Assembly: GCA_004352715.1 (NCBI GenBank) | Contig: SCFE01000010.1 | Span: 2,905,480-2,969,479 of the forward strand | DNA from: Hofstenia miamia | Taxonomy: Eukaryota > Xenacoelomorpha > Acoela | Reading direction: 5' to 3' | DNA: 64,000 nt | In this document: in pieces, positions 22,644 to 37,600 of the stretch | Position numbering within the stretch: the first letter of the stretch is position 1 | Layout: every line of letters begins with the position of its first letter | Notes under the pieces: model-generated | What the model was told of the DNA's origin: nothing | The model's input: the letters and a program-made list of their open reading frames with translations, nothing else | Database searches by the model: none | Translations under genes and position numbers: made by a program

Positions 22644-25600
22644 ATTTAAATTAATACCGTTAGACTTCGTTGACTGCAACCGCTGCAAACGGCATTGCCG
22701 CAGGCTCTACAATGATGCCTTCGTCTTATTGTAGAAAATGGTGTCTTACAACAACTACAGATTGTGACAGTCCAGTCTGGTACCCACAGTGGTGAACTCT
22801 GTCCAATGGCATATTCCACTTGAACTGCAGATCCAAAAGACTTCAACTTCTGTTTCTCTTCTGATATATTATCGTGAAGAGCTGAATACCAGCTGTCGTG
22901 TTCTTCCTTTGACTTACAAGAAACTCCGACTGATTTAGTTGAGCCTAAAAAGTGGAAAAAATGAATTATTAAACAAAGAAAAATCACCTAAAATATCAAT
23001 TTGAAAGGGAACAATCTCTAAGTTACTTGGATATCTTCGAATGACTGCAGAGACGAGGGGAATTTCGTAACGGAATTTAAGTCCGTTGGTCGGAGTAATG
23101 TTCATGTACCACAAAACATCCGTGAAAAGCACGAAAAACCGTTCTTCGCACGCCTTTCTACAGATTTTTAATAGGCGACCTTTTTTCGAAATATATCTAC
23201 TGGGAGTCGGGTTATCAGGTGCATTCTGGATGGATTTGATTAATTCGAAAACCTGCTGAGATCTAAAAGTAACAATTATTCGTACAATTTATGAAAGTCT
23301 AACTACAAGGTAATTTTAATTTCAGTGTATGACAATAAATCTCGAGACTTCAATAAATCAAGCATGTTTAAATGGCGGCATATCAACATGAAGTTAAAAT
23401 CGAATAGCGCTGTTCACAGATTATGAAGTTTGCGTATAGCGCCAAGTTTTGGTAAAGCATGAAAATCATTTCAGTGATCGATACAGAGCAGTGTAATATA
23501 TTAACTTAGCAGAATTACTTCGTTTCAAGTTGTGCGGATTTCATAACTGTGAATGGTCCCATGAGATTCTTTTATTAGGAATCAAGAATCACCACTTAAA
23601 ATGCATACAGTACACCTGTAGAAAAGAGAGGGAAATTATAACTTGCTTTATTATTAATGATTGCCAAGGTTGTTCTGTTTTAAACAAGTTGTTTAAAACA
23701 ATGGAATTCGTCATTTTTAATGATATATTTTTCCTCAATTGTTTGGTAAATGAAAATCGGGCTCTTGTCTGGCCTGTGCACACAACTTACTAGATCTGCA
23801 TCTGCAGCTCCTTTAATAAATTCGATTATTAGCATTCTTTCAGATAAATTATTAGTGGACAAATTTACGATTCAATTGTATGCATTTAATAAAAAATGGC
23901 ACATTATTTCCTAGGTTACCATAAATTACAAAGAATGTTTGCGAAATCTGGTTTTCAAAAAGCTTAGTTTGAAATAAACTACAAACCATTTTATTTCAAA
24001 AACTTGGATTTTATATAATATAAAAAACTTGTATAGAATAACAACGATGATTATTAGGATTTTTATTACAACATTTAAAGACCATAATTTTAGACAATAT
24101 ACATGTAAGTTAAAATTGTTAGTAGAAAGATGAAAATTTAGCTTCTAAAATACGTTTAAAATGTGAAACTGCCTAGAAATTAAATTTTCATATAATGTAA
24201 TTCAAACTGCTCAATATGTTTACACACAAATAGAGTGCTTACGAGACTTAATAGTGCATAGGCGTGCATTTGTAGTATTCAAACAGGTACGGAGGGGAGG
24301 GGGTTCATGAATTTTAAGGTTATTTTTATAGCTATTGCTTAAACGGATCACATTTTAGTGTCAGTCTGCAATTTTCAAGATTATTCAAAAGTATTTAAGA
24401 ACTAAATAGGAAGAATGCAAAAAGGAGCAAATAAAAGAACATAGCCAATTAATATGTGTTAGGTATAATATAAAACATTGTTAAATCTTAATCGTTACTA
24501 AATGAAATGACACCACATTTATAATTAACAATCTATTTGATTTGCTATAATAATATCATATTGGACTGCTATCGGACAAAAATTTAATGACCATTAAATT
24601 GCAAATGATCAAAAAAAGCGGCAATATTTTAAAATGATAAAACAAAAACATTAAATAACTTGGAACAATGGAGAAGATCACTCAGTAAAATAATAAAATA
24701 AACACATCTAGAGGAACATTGTTCATTAATAATCTGGGATTTATCTTCCGTTTAAACATAATTAAGGAAAAACAATAGCAGAAAATATAAGAAAAATATG
24801 CAAAGAAAAAAATATAATAAAAAGCGACTGCACATAAAAAGTCGCAAGTCTTGAGCGCATGCAGAATTCAGTTAGGAGCTATCAAAAGCTAAGAAAATTG
24901 GAAATCAAATTGCAATCCTCGTCGAAAACAACAGATACCGACGCATTCAGTTCTTAAGTGGTGATATCTAGATTTGTTAAAATGCAAACGTGAATTCATT
25001 GATTGATTTCACGCGAAATGCTGTGTAGAGCCTGCCCAATGCCCAGAACTTCAAAGGTCGGCCTAGTTATCTTGATTGGACCCATAGACCTTATAGTGAG
25101 GTTTATAGCCAAGCAAATGTATAACACATTTCAGTCATTCCCGTATTTGAGTTTACAAGTTAGGGCGCATGGCCCGTAGCGATAAAAAAATCAACCCTAT
25201 TTTTACTTAGGTGAAATAAATTTCCACTTTGTCAGAATGGCATTAGTATTTAATAGATTTTAAATAAAATATATTAGCAGGAACTGATACGAATATTTAA
25301 TTACAAAATATTTCAACTAAAGCTTATAATTCTACGGCATTATATCTAGTATGAGCTTGACTGGTTTCAGGGTTTGTTTATGGTATGACCATCTTACATA
25401 TTTCGTCCATACATTATAGCCATTATGTAAAATATAGTGAATGATGGTGAAATGTACATAGAGCAGGAATAAGCAATATTTAATTAGATTTTTGCTAGCC
25501 CAACAAATTAATCGACCTTTTCTGTAACGTAGTAGATTTTTGCCGATTATTAATAATTGAAATAAAAATTATTGATCAAAAGAACAGTACACAGCAAAAC

Positions 25601-28600
25601 TTTTTGAATGGAAAAGAGTTTAATAGTGCTTCATTCCAAAGTTTTCAGTTACAACTAAAAAAGTTTTTCTTCTAAATGAACCGACACTCTGATCAAAATA
25701 TAACTCCTTTAGATGTTATGATTATTTTTCGATCTCCTGAAACTGCTTACTAAAATGTCGCAAAACCTTAAAATGTTGTTATCTTATCGAAATGTTATTT
25801 TGTTGAAAACATTTTGTAAAATAAGTATTCACCGATTCAATAGTATAGATATACATAATAATATATATGACATTAAGGTTCGCATTTTCTTGAAACTCAA
25901 TATAAATTCTGTATATGCAGTAATAATAGTATGGATTTCCATTCTTAAATTGCTATCCATAATGGCAATAACAAAAATTTCTACCATACCTTTATGGTAA
26001 CTAATGGTATGACATGATACTATAATCGCACCTCTGGTTAACCGCTACAAACTGTTTTAGCAGCAAAAATAGTCTTAAATTATACATACTCCCACCTTTC
26101 TTATATAAATGCAATAGACTAAACTACTACTTGTGAAGTAGTGTTTTAATGCTGTTGATTTAGCGGTAAATAAATTTCAACAGGTATTTGAATGTTACAA
26201 TCTGTTATTTGATTGATAGGCTAAATATATTGATTTGGATTTAAAAAGCTTATGCTAAAATTATTTGGTTTGATTAGTGATTCAATGGGTGAAGTACATT
26301 ATTGTATTAAATGATGTGATATTGATGACCAAAAATGTTTTTATATCGAGGATGAGGAGCAAAATTCCAACAAGGAGGGAATGCCCCAGGCCCTCCCCTA
26401 GCCATAACCCTGGATTATAATAAAATAAACTCAATCAAACATTACACTTAGTGATTTTCTTGAACATACAATTCTAAATGAATACATAATCTATGATTGT
26501 TAATACGGTAATTTTAAGAATTGTTCACTTCACTTGCACGAGAGGGGGCAAATTGAACTTATTACTGTTTTCAAAATTCAAAATTTGCAATGGAATAGAG
26601 CCATGAATTCGAAATCTTAGTATAATCATTAACATACTCAATTGATATGAAACATACAGTGGTGTGCTAAAGTTCTCGGACACGTAACTTGAAAATTTTT
26701 TTTTACAGTGATGAACACTATAGCTTTGATTTTTTGCAATTGGGTTAATTTTAGCATTGTGAGTTCAAATTTCTCCCCAATTTTTATATAAGAAATTTAA
26801 TTTTCATCCTATAACCCTGTAGAGCCCCCCCTAAAACTATGTTAGTAAATATGCATGGTATATAAATATAACACAAAAATCGTATTCAGAATGAAAAACT
26901 TAGTATATATAATGTTCAAATTTGCATCTCAATTAGCAATGTAATGGGATTTGTATAAGATTTGACGACCAATATTTCAGAAACTTCTGAATAATTTCTT
27001 ACAAAAAATTGTGAATATACAAAGTTTTTCATGCTGAATACGATTTTTGTGTTATATTTTACATACCATGCATATTTACTAATATAGTTTTAGGGGGCCC
27101 CTTTACAGGGTCATAAAATGAAAACTAAATTTCATATCAAAAAATTGAGAAGAAATTTGAATTCACAATGCTAAAATTAACCCAATTGCAAAAAATCAAA
27201 GTATAGTGTTCATCACTGTAAAAAGAATTTGTTCAAGTTAGGTGTCCGAGAACTTTTGCACACCACTGTATATCATTAGCAGTAGCATAAGTTTCATGTT
27301 GTCAGACAACAACAGATCTTAAGATGCACGTCATACTCCACCCTCTCCTATTGTACTGTCAAATGATTGCAAATATTTACAATATTCATAGATGATCAAA
27401 TTGAAGTAACAAATGAAAAACGTAGTTGACAATAACGCAATCGTATGCTGAAATTGATGTTAAAGACTTTCATGACAGCAAATTAATTACTAACTACCGC
27501 AAGTAGTAATGGATGGCATGACACCAAAGTTTGTTCTATTATCAAACAGAAAACCTATAGTAATAATATTTTTTAAAACTAAATGGAAGTGTTGAGCCAT
27601 ATTAAAGAGATTCCCCTTTAAATACCATACTATATATGTATAAATCGTAATTAATGGATTTTCTGAGGTAAATGATACTACGAAAAAGCCATCTTGAAGA
27701 TTGTATTTTTTCAAAGCATTGTTTGTTATGGTAATCAAAGAATCAAATTTCTTTGTTATCGTAAGAATTGCAAAATTGCAAAACAACATTAAATTATTGG
27801 TTTATATTGGCTAAGCACACACCACAAATGCGGAAATTAAAAAACTGCAAATTATGTAATCGTAAAAAATATTTTAAAAAAAATGATGAGAAATTTGAGA
27901 TTTAAAATAATGAAGCACATGTTTAGTAAGAGAAATTACTACATTGATTTATAAATATTGATTTTTGTGCTATTCAAAGAAAATCGCTTAACCGTAAACA
28001 CCCCAGGGACTCTTAATTTTTTTATCGCTCTTGAAAAAATTTTTAAATGCTTATATCCAGAATCTGAAAGTACGGCGTGATAAAGGAGAGTCTCTTCACT
28101 TTCCTTCTTAATGCGTGACCCGAATCTTCCAACTCTCTATTTTCAAATTTGCAAATAGACTTGGAGAAAATTCTTTTTAAATATGGACACACGGGTTGTC
28201 CTTTTAAAAGGATGCCAGGCTGTTTAAAGTTAAGGACAGTTGTTTCGCTATAAAATGTAATTTTAGTGTTTGCATTCAAAATTCTGCAAACATTAAAATT
28301 TCAGTTCTAATTAAAACAACCAAAAGTCAATAAATGCATTAGTGGTGTACGACAATTCAGATTTAACTACTTCGGGATGGTGTAGTTATTCTGGGGTATG
28401 AAACTTTCATCTCAGTGACAAAGAAAAATACAATTCTTTCATATAATTAACAATATTCATGGCACTGCGCTTCTGGTAAGATATTTCAATGTCATTGAAA
28501 TAATGTATAGAACTTCTACATTGCTTCCACAAAACCGTTACATTTCATGTATTACTAATACTCAAATCAAAACCGTGCAAGTTTTTTATTTAGACCTTGT

Positions 28601-31600
28601 TATAAAGAGATATTGACTCGCCTGTTTTGATTATTTATGTGTAACTCACCAGTTACTATCTGTGAGTATTGACATGTTTTACGGCCAATCTAAGAATATT
28701 TTGTTTATATTTGGATTAAATAAAAAATTTCCAATTTTCAACTTGAGCTTTGGTGTTGGATTCACTTTGTCTTGTGGTTGGATCTGATTCTGAAAAATCT
28801 AAATTTTCAAATATTAATTCAAGTGTGATTTTATGATTTTGTTGCAGTGATTCAAATATGCATGTATATACGTTGTATGCTCAAATGACATTAATATCAG
28901 ATAGTGACAGAATAAACAGCCGATGCTATGCGTATAAACTCAGCTCCAATCAAATAAAAAGCCGTGTTTGTGATTTTCCGGTCCAAACATTTTTATCTAA
29001 TATAAAATGTTGTTCAATTTTAAATAACTGGATGGCTATTTTATAATAATAATTATTATTATATTTTGGCCTATGATCTGAATTCGAGAACCGAAGGCCA
29101 TGGATAATTAATAACAAAAACCGACAAGAAATACAATCTTGTTAAAGTTTTGAAAAAACATGTGGAAAACAAAAAACATTTAATTTAAAAACCTTGTTAC
29201 TTCCAAATTGTTCATTACGTTGTATTTAACTGCAAATTATGCGAATTTAATTATAGACAACGGTAAATTGATGAACAATATAAACCAAAATATTAATCTT
29301 AAAGCCTGCAGTAAACTAAAGCGCTAAAACTGCTACATATTTGGAATTTTCTTCACAGAAAGCAGCTGGCATTAAATAAACGAAAAAAACGTTTCAACAA
29401 ACAAAGAAAACCTTACCTCTCGTCATTGCCTTTACTTTCATTGGAATGACTAGCGACGTTTTCAAGTAGCTCAAGTGCTTGCTTAGTGGCGGCATAGTCG
29501 GAAGCCGATGTAGGAACAGCTTTGAAGTACTCCCTCATCAGTAGAGGATACCTTATATTACGATCATACTGATAAAATTACACATTTAAACGCCATTATA
29601 CACAATATACGAAAAGTGCACAATTGATAGAGTAACAATAATAAATGAATTTATGCAAGAAGTCCGCTTTTACTGAATGGGAATATAAGCGGGGAAAACA
29701 ATAGTTTTATGATAGCAGATAGAGATATTTTTACGAAATTGGATTGAAGTAAAATTATTCAAATGGTTTCTGAATTCGATCCGTAGCTCATCACATTTTT
29801 CAAAACGCAAACACCTCACGATTCAAGATGCAGCAAACGGATGTCTAATTGTGAACCCGGTTGAAAATATTTAAGTGAAAAGTGGTTACCGAATGAAATT
29901 TACAAATTTAAACAAACTAGTTGGTGCCAGTGCATTGCACCAACCCTAAGCAATATCAGCAACTCATTTGTCAATACATTGAATCTGAAATAGGAAATCA
30001 ATTGGAATAAAATGTTTCCCTCACCCGGTAACAGGATTGTATCTGTGATTTGGCCGAGCTCCTAGGTATTACAAATTACTAATATAGTAAGAAATGGTGT
30101 AACTCAGGTTTGTTGCTTCATGCAATTGATTCGGCTCATGCCAAAATGGCACGATACTGAATTTAGAGCTTGCTATAATGAGAAAACCGATAGTAACTAT
30201 ATTTTACTTGGTCTTTAAATACGATAGTACTTTGTAATACAAAATAGTTGCAATTTGAGCATAAGCTTTTAAATATAGCTCAATATGAACAACATCCATT
30301 TTAACAAGTGAGATGTTTTCTATTAAGAAATAACTTTATTGGACTAACAGCTTGTCTCTGCAACAAATTTACAACATTATAAACCAATAAAATAAAGATC
30401 TACAGCTGCATTTATACCTAAATATTGGCACTTTGTAATTCAAATTTAAAAAGCTTGATTGAAGCGATAGGTCTTGTTTCTCTATTAGAAACTTAGGCAA
30501 ACTGTATTAACACAATATTAGAAAAAGAACAAAATTTACCTTGGTATTCTTTGAACAGGACATAGAAAGTATGAGCTCATCTTTAATTTGCTCTCTAAAG
30601 ACATTTCAAACTCTTCCACTACTTTTTTGAAAGCTGAATTTTTCTGAAGAAGGTTATAATATGTCTCCATAAATTTGTCAAATTGACGTATAAACTGACT
30701 TAGACTTTTTAAGTAGTGTCCAACATTATTGAAGATATCCGCAATGATTGGGTTTTCATCCCATCTAAACGCATGATCTTTTAAATATAAATAGAAGACA
30801 TGCACAATTCATAGAATAAATATTAGAAAAAAGAAGGTGCAAGCATTTACTCTTTGAAAAATAGACTACCACGACTGCTTTGAAGGTTAGATAGTAGAGC
30901 AGCTATCATGGAGTAACAAGAATGCTTTTGGTATAGTTTCTTATAATTATTCTGTAAAGCACTTGTTCGAAAGTGTACAAGGCTGAGACTACCATCAACC
31001 TAGACCTTTCGAATATTAGTGCAAAGCTTCCTAAGTGCGCCGCATATACGTGATTCTGGAATTTTTTAATATAACGTGACGCGAGTTGTAAAACCATGCA
31101 AGAGACGAACGAGAAACCTCCACCATGCACTGTTTCACAATGAGCACTCGATTTCGATTAAGTGATACTGCTATAAGCACAAAAAATTTATGAAAACCAG
31201 AAGAAATAACGTCTATTGTCGTTTTCATAGATCATCCAATTTTATAGAAGTTAAATACTCAAAAGAATGCCACTATAAATATGTTTTAATTTTATGACCT
31301 TTTCTTATTACTACTGTAATGACAGTTCGCAATTGATTTCCCAAAATCAAGCTTGCAACAGTCAATAGTAAAGTTGTGGAAAGAACAAAAGTAAATAATT
31401 AATAAAAATATGTTAATATACAGGGTGGTCCAAAAGTCTGGGCTCAAACTACTCACTATATAAATACCTATTTCTATGCACTATCTTACTGAGGAATAAC
31501 AATTCCGTTCACAGTGCAGATGTATTTTAAATATGTAAAGTTGTTGCTTTGTTAATATAACTTGCAAAAAAGGTTCAATAAGAAAAATGCAAATTATTTA

Positions 31601-34600
31601 TATGTTAAACAAAACAGATCAAAAGTAAACAACTACGGGTAGACATTTTTGCTACCCACTGTACATTGGTAATCTTGGAAAGATCTTTGAAGCCATCACA
31701 TTGCTCTATTTTACACATTTTGAAAGAATACTCAATTATGGCATTGGAGAGTTAAAGCATTTAGAGTTGATTTGCGCTGAAACGTAACATCTCTACATAA
31801 GGAGGGTTTGAAGTGTGCAATTTCAAAACCATATTCAAACATTTAGTGGACTTTCTTGAAAAATATAACATGGATGTTTTGTTGATTGAATAGTGTCCAC
31901 TAAAAGAATACAGATCAAAATGTTCTACATGACAGGCTTAAAATTATTTGGGCGCAGGGCAATTCTTGTTAAAAGCAAAGGTTTCATTATGCAATCAAAT
32001 GAGCTAAAATGCTAAATTTTCAAGCAAAACGTTTATACGATATGAAGAACACTTGATTAAAAAAATCGCAATTGCCTAAAATATAAAATTTATTAATTGC
32101 TAAAAAAATATAGACAAAAGACAGCTGAATCAGAAAATATTGACTGAAACACAACATGACGAGACTTAGTTCAAATGTTCAAATAAAATAGAGAGAAAAA
32201 ATATCTGTGATACTGCCCAACCCCAAGAATGTATTATTCAAGACAAATAACGTTACGTTCCTATTTAAACACCCATCTAAATATTGTAGATGATTCAAAA
32301 CAAATTTGTATAGCGTCCACGATAAGTAAATGTTCAAAACACTTTCGAACGCTTGCGATATATAGTAGTGCACAAATGATTAGCACAATTTCCAATGGGT
32401 CGGTGGATATAATGTTAAAAGCTGTTAGAATTGGGTTAAATACATTCACAATCACATATAAATAACAACAACATTTAATACATTAAAGAATGTCAACCTG
32501 CCAAGTTTAATGTTCAAATTATCCCTCATCCAGCCATTTGCCTAAATTTTGTAGAATAAGATGCAATATTTTTTAGATTGCAGACAATTCTTGCCCATAA
32601 AGTAGATACTCCTTTATTTAAGAACATGCATATTATTGCTCTGGTGAAATATCCACAATTACCATGTACTTTTTTGATGTCTACAACATGATAAAGTTCT
32701 AAAGTGTTTGACTAGACGAGACTTAGACTTTCTATTAGCGTTCCCACATTTTTTTTCGTAAGAACTACATTATTAAAATGATGTCTAAGTGCATCAAACC
32801 AAAATAAAATCGCAAATGTTTGAAAAATGATCAGTTTCCAAACGATCCAATTATCCTGAGTTTAAAACTTTCTGAAACAACTGATACGGAGGGGAAAATG
32901 AATTCTTAAATTTCCAATGAATTAGGCATAATTGAAGCTATTTATTCTGAATATATTATTGATTTCAACTCTAAATATACACAGGGATCAAGTTAGGGTG
33001 GAAAAATGAGACAAGAATTTCAAGGGTCTACACACATTTACGCCACAAAACAAACCAAGGGTAACACGAACAGCAAAAATAAGATAAAAAGGTGAACATT
33101 CAATATGAGAATAATACCACACACACTAATGATGAATTAATAGTATTAGGAAAACACACTAACGCATGCATTTGACAAGTGAACTAGGCAAGCATTTACT
33201 ATTCACTATGTACCTTTCTAAGTGTAATTTATCCAGTGACGTCTTGGACACTTGAAAAAAGAAATTAAATTAATGAATGTAAAAAACAACGGCAAAAAGA
33301 TACACTAATGCGTTGCATTAGAACTAATGGAATGCTCTAAAAGTTAACACATGAAAAATGTAAGGTGACTAATAATTGGTCAATAAATATCTACCTTATA
33401 TGCTGTCTTAAACACTTTTATTGAGAATGAATTTTTTGCAATATTCTAATCTGTTTATAATACTAAAGTGTACAATGTCTGGTATCAAATGCTTAAGTTA
33501 TGTTATAGCTACAAGAGCGTGAATTTGATGTCATTTGGGCCGACACAGAAAGAGTAGCTCCATATAAGAACCATTGAAAAAAAGAAACCTTGCTATGCAG
33601 AAGTTATTCCTATATACGAAATGGCAATTGCTCAGGGTGACCATTTTAAAGGCTGCGACGGTGAAGAACACCTTGCAGATATTTGATTCATGAAATTGGT
33701 AGTGCACCTATTCTATTGATTACAAGATGGGATACATGCCTGAAAGACGTCATCAGATACTATGCCCACTATTTACTAGATGATTGAGAATTGATAGATA
33801 GTCTCAAAACAAGTAAGAAGCATAGATTTAGAAGTGGAATTATAGTGGTTTTTTGGAACTGATTGACAAGTAGAATCTCGCAAATATTATATGATTCCAG
33901 CAAACAACGATAGATAGATAGATAGATACGTTTAATTAAATAAAAAGAAATAAATTTACAAAGGAAAAATAGAAACAAATGCCTAAGCAAAAATAAAGTT
34001 AGCTATTCTTAGCACAAAATATAAGAAATTGCCTCGCTCTTCTCTCTGTACAATGTAAGGGAATGAGAAATTTACCAGACCTAGGTGAAATTGGTAAATG
34101 AAATGATATAGCTGATGACTTAAATTTGCGGCTATTTGAAGAAAGAGCGTCATAGTTCTATCTTGTCTATAAAATTTAAAAACGATTTTATCATCTCTCT
34201 GAATTATTCTTTGTACACGATTGCAAACCATTTGAATTTTTCTGTCAAGATGCACTGGAAGATCTACGAAGACAGCACAAGCATAATTTAGCGTTCCAAT
34301 TACATCATAGATAGGACCACTTGGTAGAGAAATAGTCTTGGAACAATGTTTCGAATACTTCTCAAAATAAAAAGATTTTGAGATGCCTTCCTACAAACGT
34401 TGTGTACGTGGATGTCCTATTTAAGTTTGTTATTCACTGTAATGTCAAGCAGCTCTAAATGAGAAACTACCTGGATTTCTTTGTCCGGTAAGAAGATGTT
34501 TTGCCTTCCAAAAATCATTCAAGAAGATTTACTAATATTTATCGACATTTTATTTGATTCAACCCACTTTTTAATTTGAGGAAAACCTTTGACTATTATG

Positions 34601-37600
34601 CTGTTGTTGTTGACCGGGATACTACTGGTTACATCATCAGCGTACTTAATTAATGAGCATTTCGTGCCTGACTTTAAATCACCAAGAAATGCAACGAATA
34701 AGAGGGGCTCTAACAGTGAGGGGATATAGAACATTTTTTTTTGAGAACCGTGCCACAATATACATAGAAACTTCGATTAGATAAATATCCAAGCAGCCAC
34801 TTAATGAAACCTCTGGGAATATCTAAGCTGATTAGCTTCTTGATTAAAGTGATGTGCGGGACCGAATCAAAAGCCTTGGTGAAATCTATGGCTTTTACAA
34901 TCATTAAAGAGATGTTTTTCTTGTCTAAAAGTCTACTGATTGTGTCGACCAAGTAAATTAGAGCTATTGTAGTCGATGAGTAATTTCTATAGGCGAATTG
35001 GTCGGGATCCAGAGATTGTATACGATTACGAAGAGATTGGTCTAAAGTCTTTGGCAGTAGGTCTTGAAACTTTTGGTATAGGTTTGATCAATGTTTCCTT
35101 CCAGACAAGTGGAACATATCTCTTCTTTATACAGCAGTTAATAACATTGCATAGAACATCACTGATCTCAGCAGCAGCATATTTGTAAAAAATAGATACG
35201 AATCATATCTTGAACTTTAGAGGCCTTAATTGAGTTGAGAAATGCAAAATGTATCTGAAGGAGTCGTCAAGGGCATCTAGTCATCGTCTAAGTCATTAGA
35301 TATATAATCATCGAATTCTTCTTTGATATTTTGTTTCATGTTTAAAGAAAAAATTTCTCTAAGAGCATTTAAACCATCCACAACGGAATCAAAATTAGCT
35401 AAGTATTTTTTAAAGGAGTCAGTAGACTTGGATGAGTTAAAAATTTTGCACATGTGTTTCGGTGACGCATCTTTCACATAATACTTTTTTAGCTTATTCA
35501 CACTTGGGGATGAGCTTATTTGAGTAGTGTTCTAAAATTTGGGTAGAAGGAGCATGTAGTCATGTTACAAAATTTCCTTAATTTTAACGTAATCCATGAC
35601 GCTTCATTTTTATGAAAAATGATAGTATGACTGGGAAACGAACTCATAGCATCCCGCATTCTCTCATAGAAGTTATTGACCTTGGATTCAATGGACTTTA
35701 TGCGGTAGATATCGTCAAAAGTTACAAAAGACAGTTTTCTTAGAAAACGATCCATATTACTTTTCCTACTGTCATACGACTTGCAATTCTTGACTTTAAA
35801 GAAGATGTGCACTTCGGGATTATCCAAAGAAGAATCGAGCAAAACGGTTTCCTGAATATAGTCAATTGTGCTCTGCCTAATATCAGGCCAACCATATTTG
35901 CAAAATTTCAATAGTGCACCGCGACGACAAATACAGTTGAACAAAATTTCTCTCTTCTGAAGAAAATCTTGTGCAAAGATAGCAAGGTTTTGCTCGAAAA
36001 CTTGGGGAAACACTTTATCTTCCACTTTAACCACCGTGCTGATATACAGTGATAAAAAATTGTTTTTTCCAACTTAATCCCCGGTTTTACCCTAAGATCA
36101 AAATAATTAAAATTTAACAATCGTTAGGTCAAAAAATCGTAATTTTTGGGTGTAAATTTGGTCGCCTTAGTGATAAAATTGAGAACAGTAAATTTTAAGT
36201 CACGTATATATGTTTCACTTTGATAAAGTTCAAAACATTATAAATGAAATTGAAATAATTAAATATTGATTATACATAAACATTTTGCAAATATGATTCA
36301 ATTGGAATAAAAACCACATTCATGATAGCTACGAATTGCTGATCAATAAATTACAAATATGGATGTACAGTGTTGCTCAAAAGTCTGAGCACACCATGCT
36401 AAATTGTATATTTTTTGTTTTTCAATTGTCTGTTAAATATATAAACAATTTTAATTGTCTATCATTTCTTATAACATTATTTAGTCACATTTCATTGATA
36501 AATATTTGAACTTTTTATTTAAATTATTATGTCGATGTAATAACATAGTTTTTACAGTTTTATAATGCCTAATTGCGAATTTTCAACTGAATTAAGAACA
36601 AAAATTGTCTTATCAAAAGAAAATAATTATAGTCTTTGTCAAATTTCTACTTATCTTAACGTTTCAACTGGTGGTGTTTGTCGTAGCTTAGATCACCAGA
36701 GTTCTACTGGAAGTAATCTCATAAAAAAGCGTACAGAAAGGCCTCGAGTAACATCTAGCCGAACAAACAATTTTATCCATCGGTACGTGAATCCGAAATA
36801 CAGCAGTGCTTTTATTCAAGGTCAAGTACCATCAAATATTCAAGTAGTAAGCACTACAACAATTCGTAGAAGGCTTGTAAGCGATTTTGGTCTTCGAGCT
36901 TATTGTCCAGCAATCAAGCCACGCCTGTGACAGAAAAACGTGCATGATCGATTGCAATTGTGCAAGCAACATCGTAACTTGACGACTGATCAATGGGCAA
37001 AAGTGATGTTTAGCGATGAGACCTTAATAATTTTCGACACATGTTCCTTAAGTACGCCGGCCTCCTAGAGAACGATACAATCCAAAATCCACACGTTCAA
37101 GTATTGAACCATTCGAAATCGTTGATGATTTTGGAGCCATTTCTTCTCAAGGTCGAGACATCTCATGCCTGCTGGTGAGACTATCAATGCTGCTCGATAC
37201 CTGGATATCATGAAGGAAATGGTACCAATATGGCTTGGAATGCATCACTGTACCTTATTTCAACTCGATTGGTGCACCGTGTCATCAGGCACGCATTGTC
37301 AAATCCTGGTCCCAACAGAATCAAATCTCGCTTTTGTCACCATGGTCAGGATCAAGCCAAGACCTTAATCTATAGAAACCTGCTGGTCATTGTTAAAAAA
37401 AGGTTTCGGAGTTGCATCCTACATCAGTTGAAAACTTATGAACAAAAATTTTTCAAGTTTGGGTCATTGCAGCAAAAGGAAAACATTCAAAATAATAAAT
37501 GTGTGTGTCTGTTGTATAAATGAGTTAAAATTTTATATTTGACAAAATAATAATTTTTATGGAATTATTTTTATCCTTAAAAAACAACATATTACACAAA

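Noticed and set aside
29552-29568. Alternative acceptor (TATCAG) for FGD exon 6
   Set aside because: It would add 17 bases and bring an in-frame stop, whereas the acceptor at 29552 restores the conserved VQRIPRYPLL signature.
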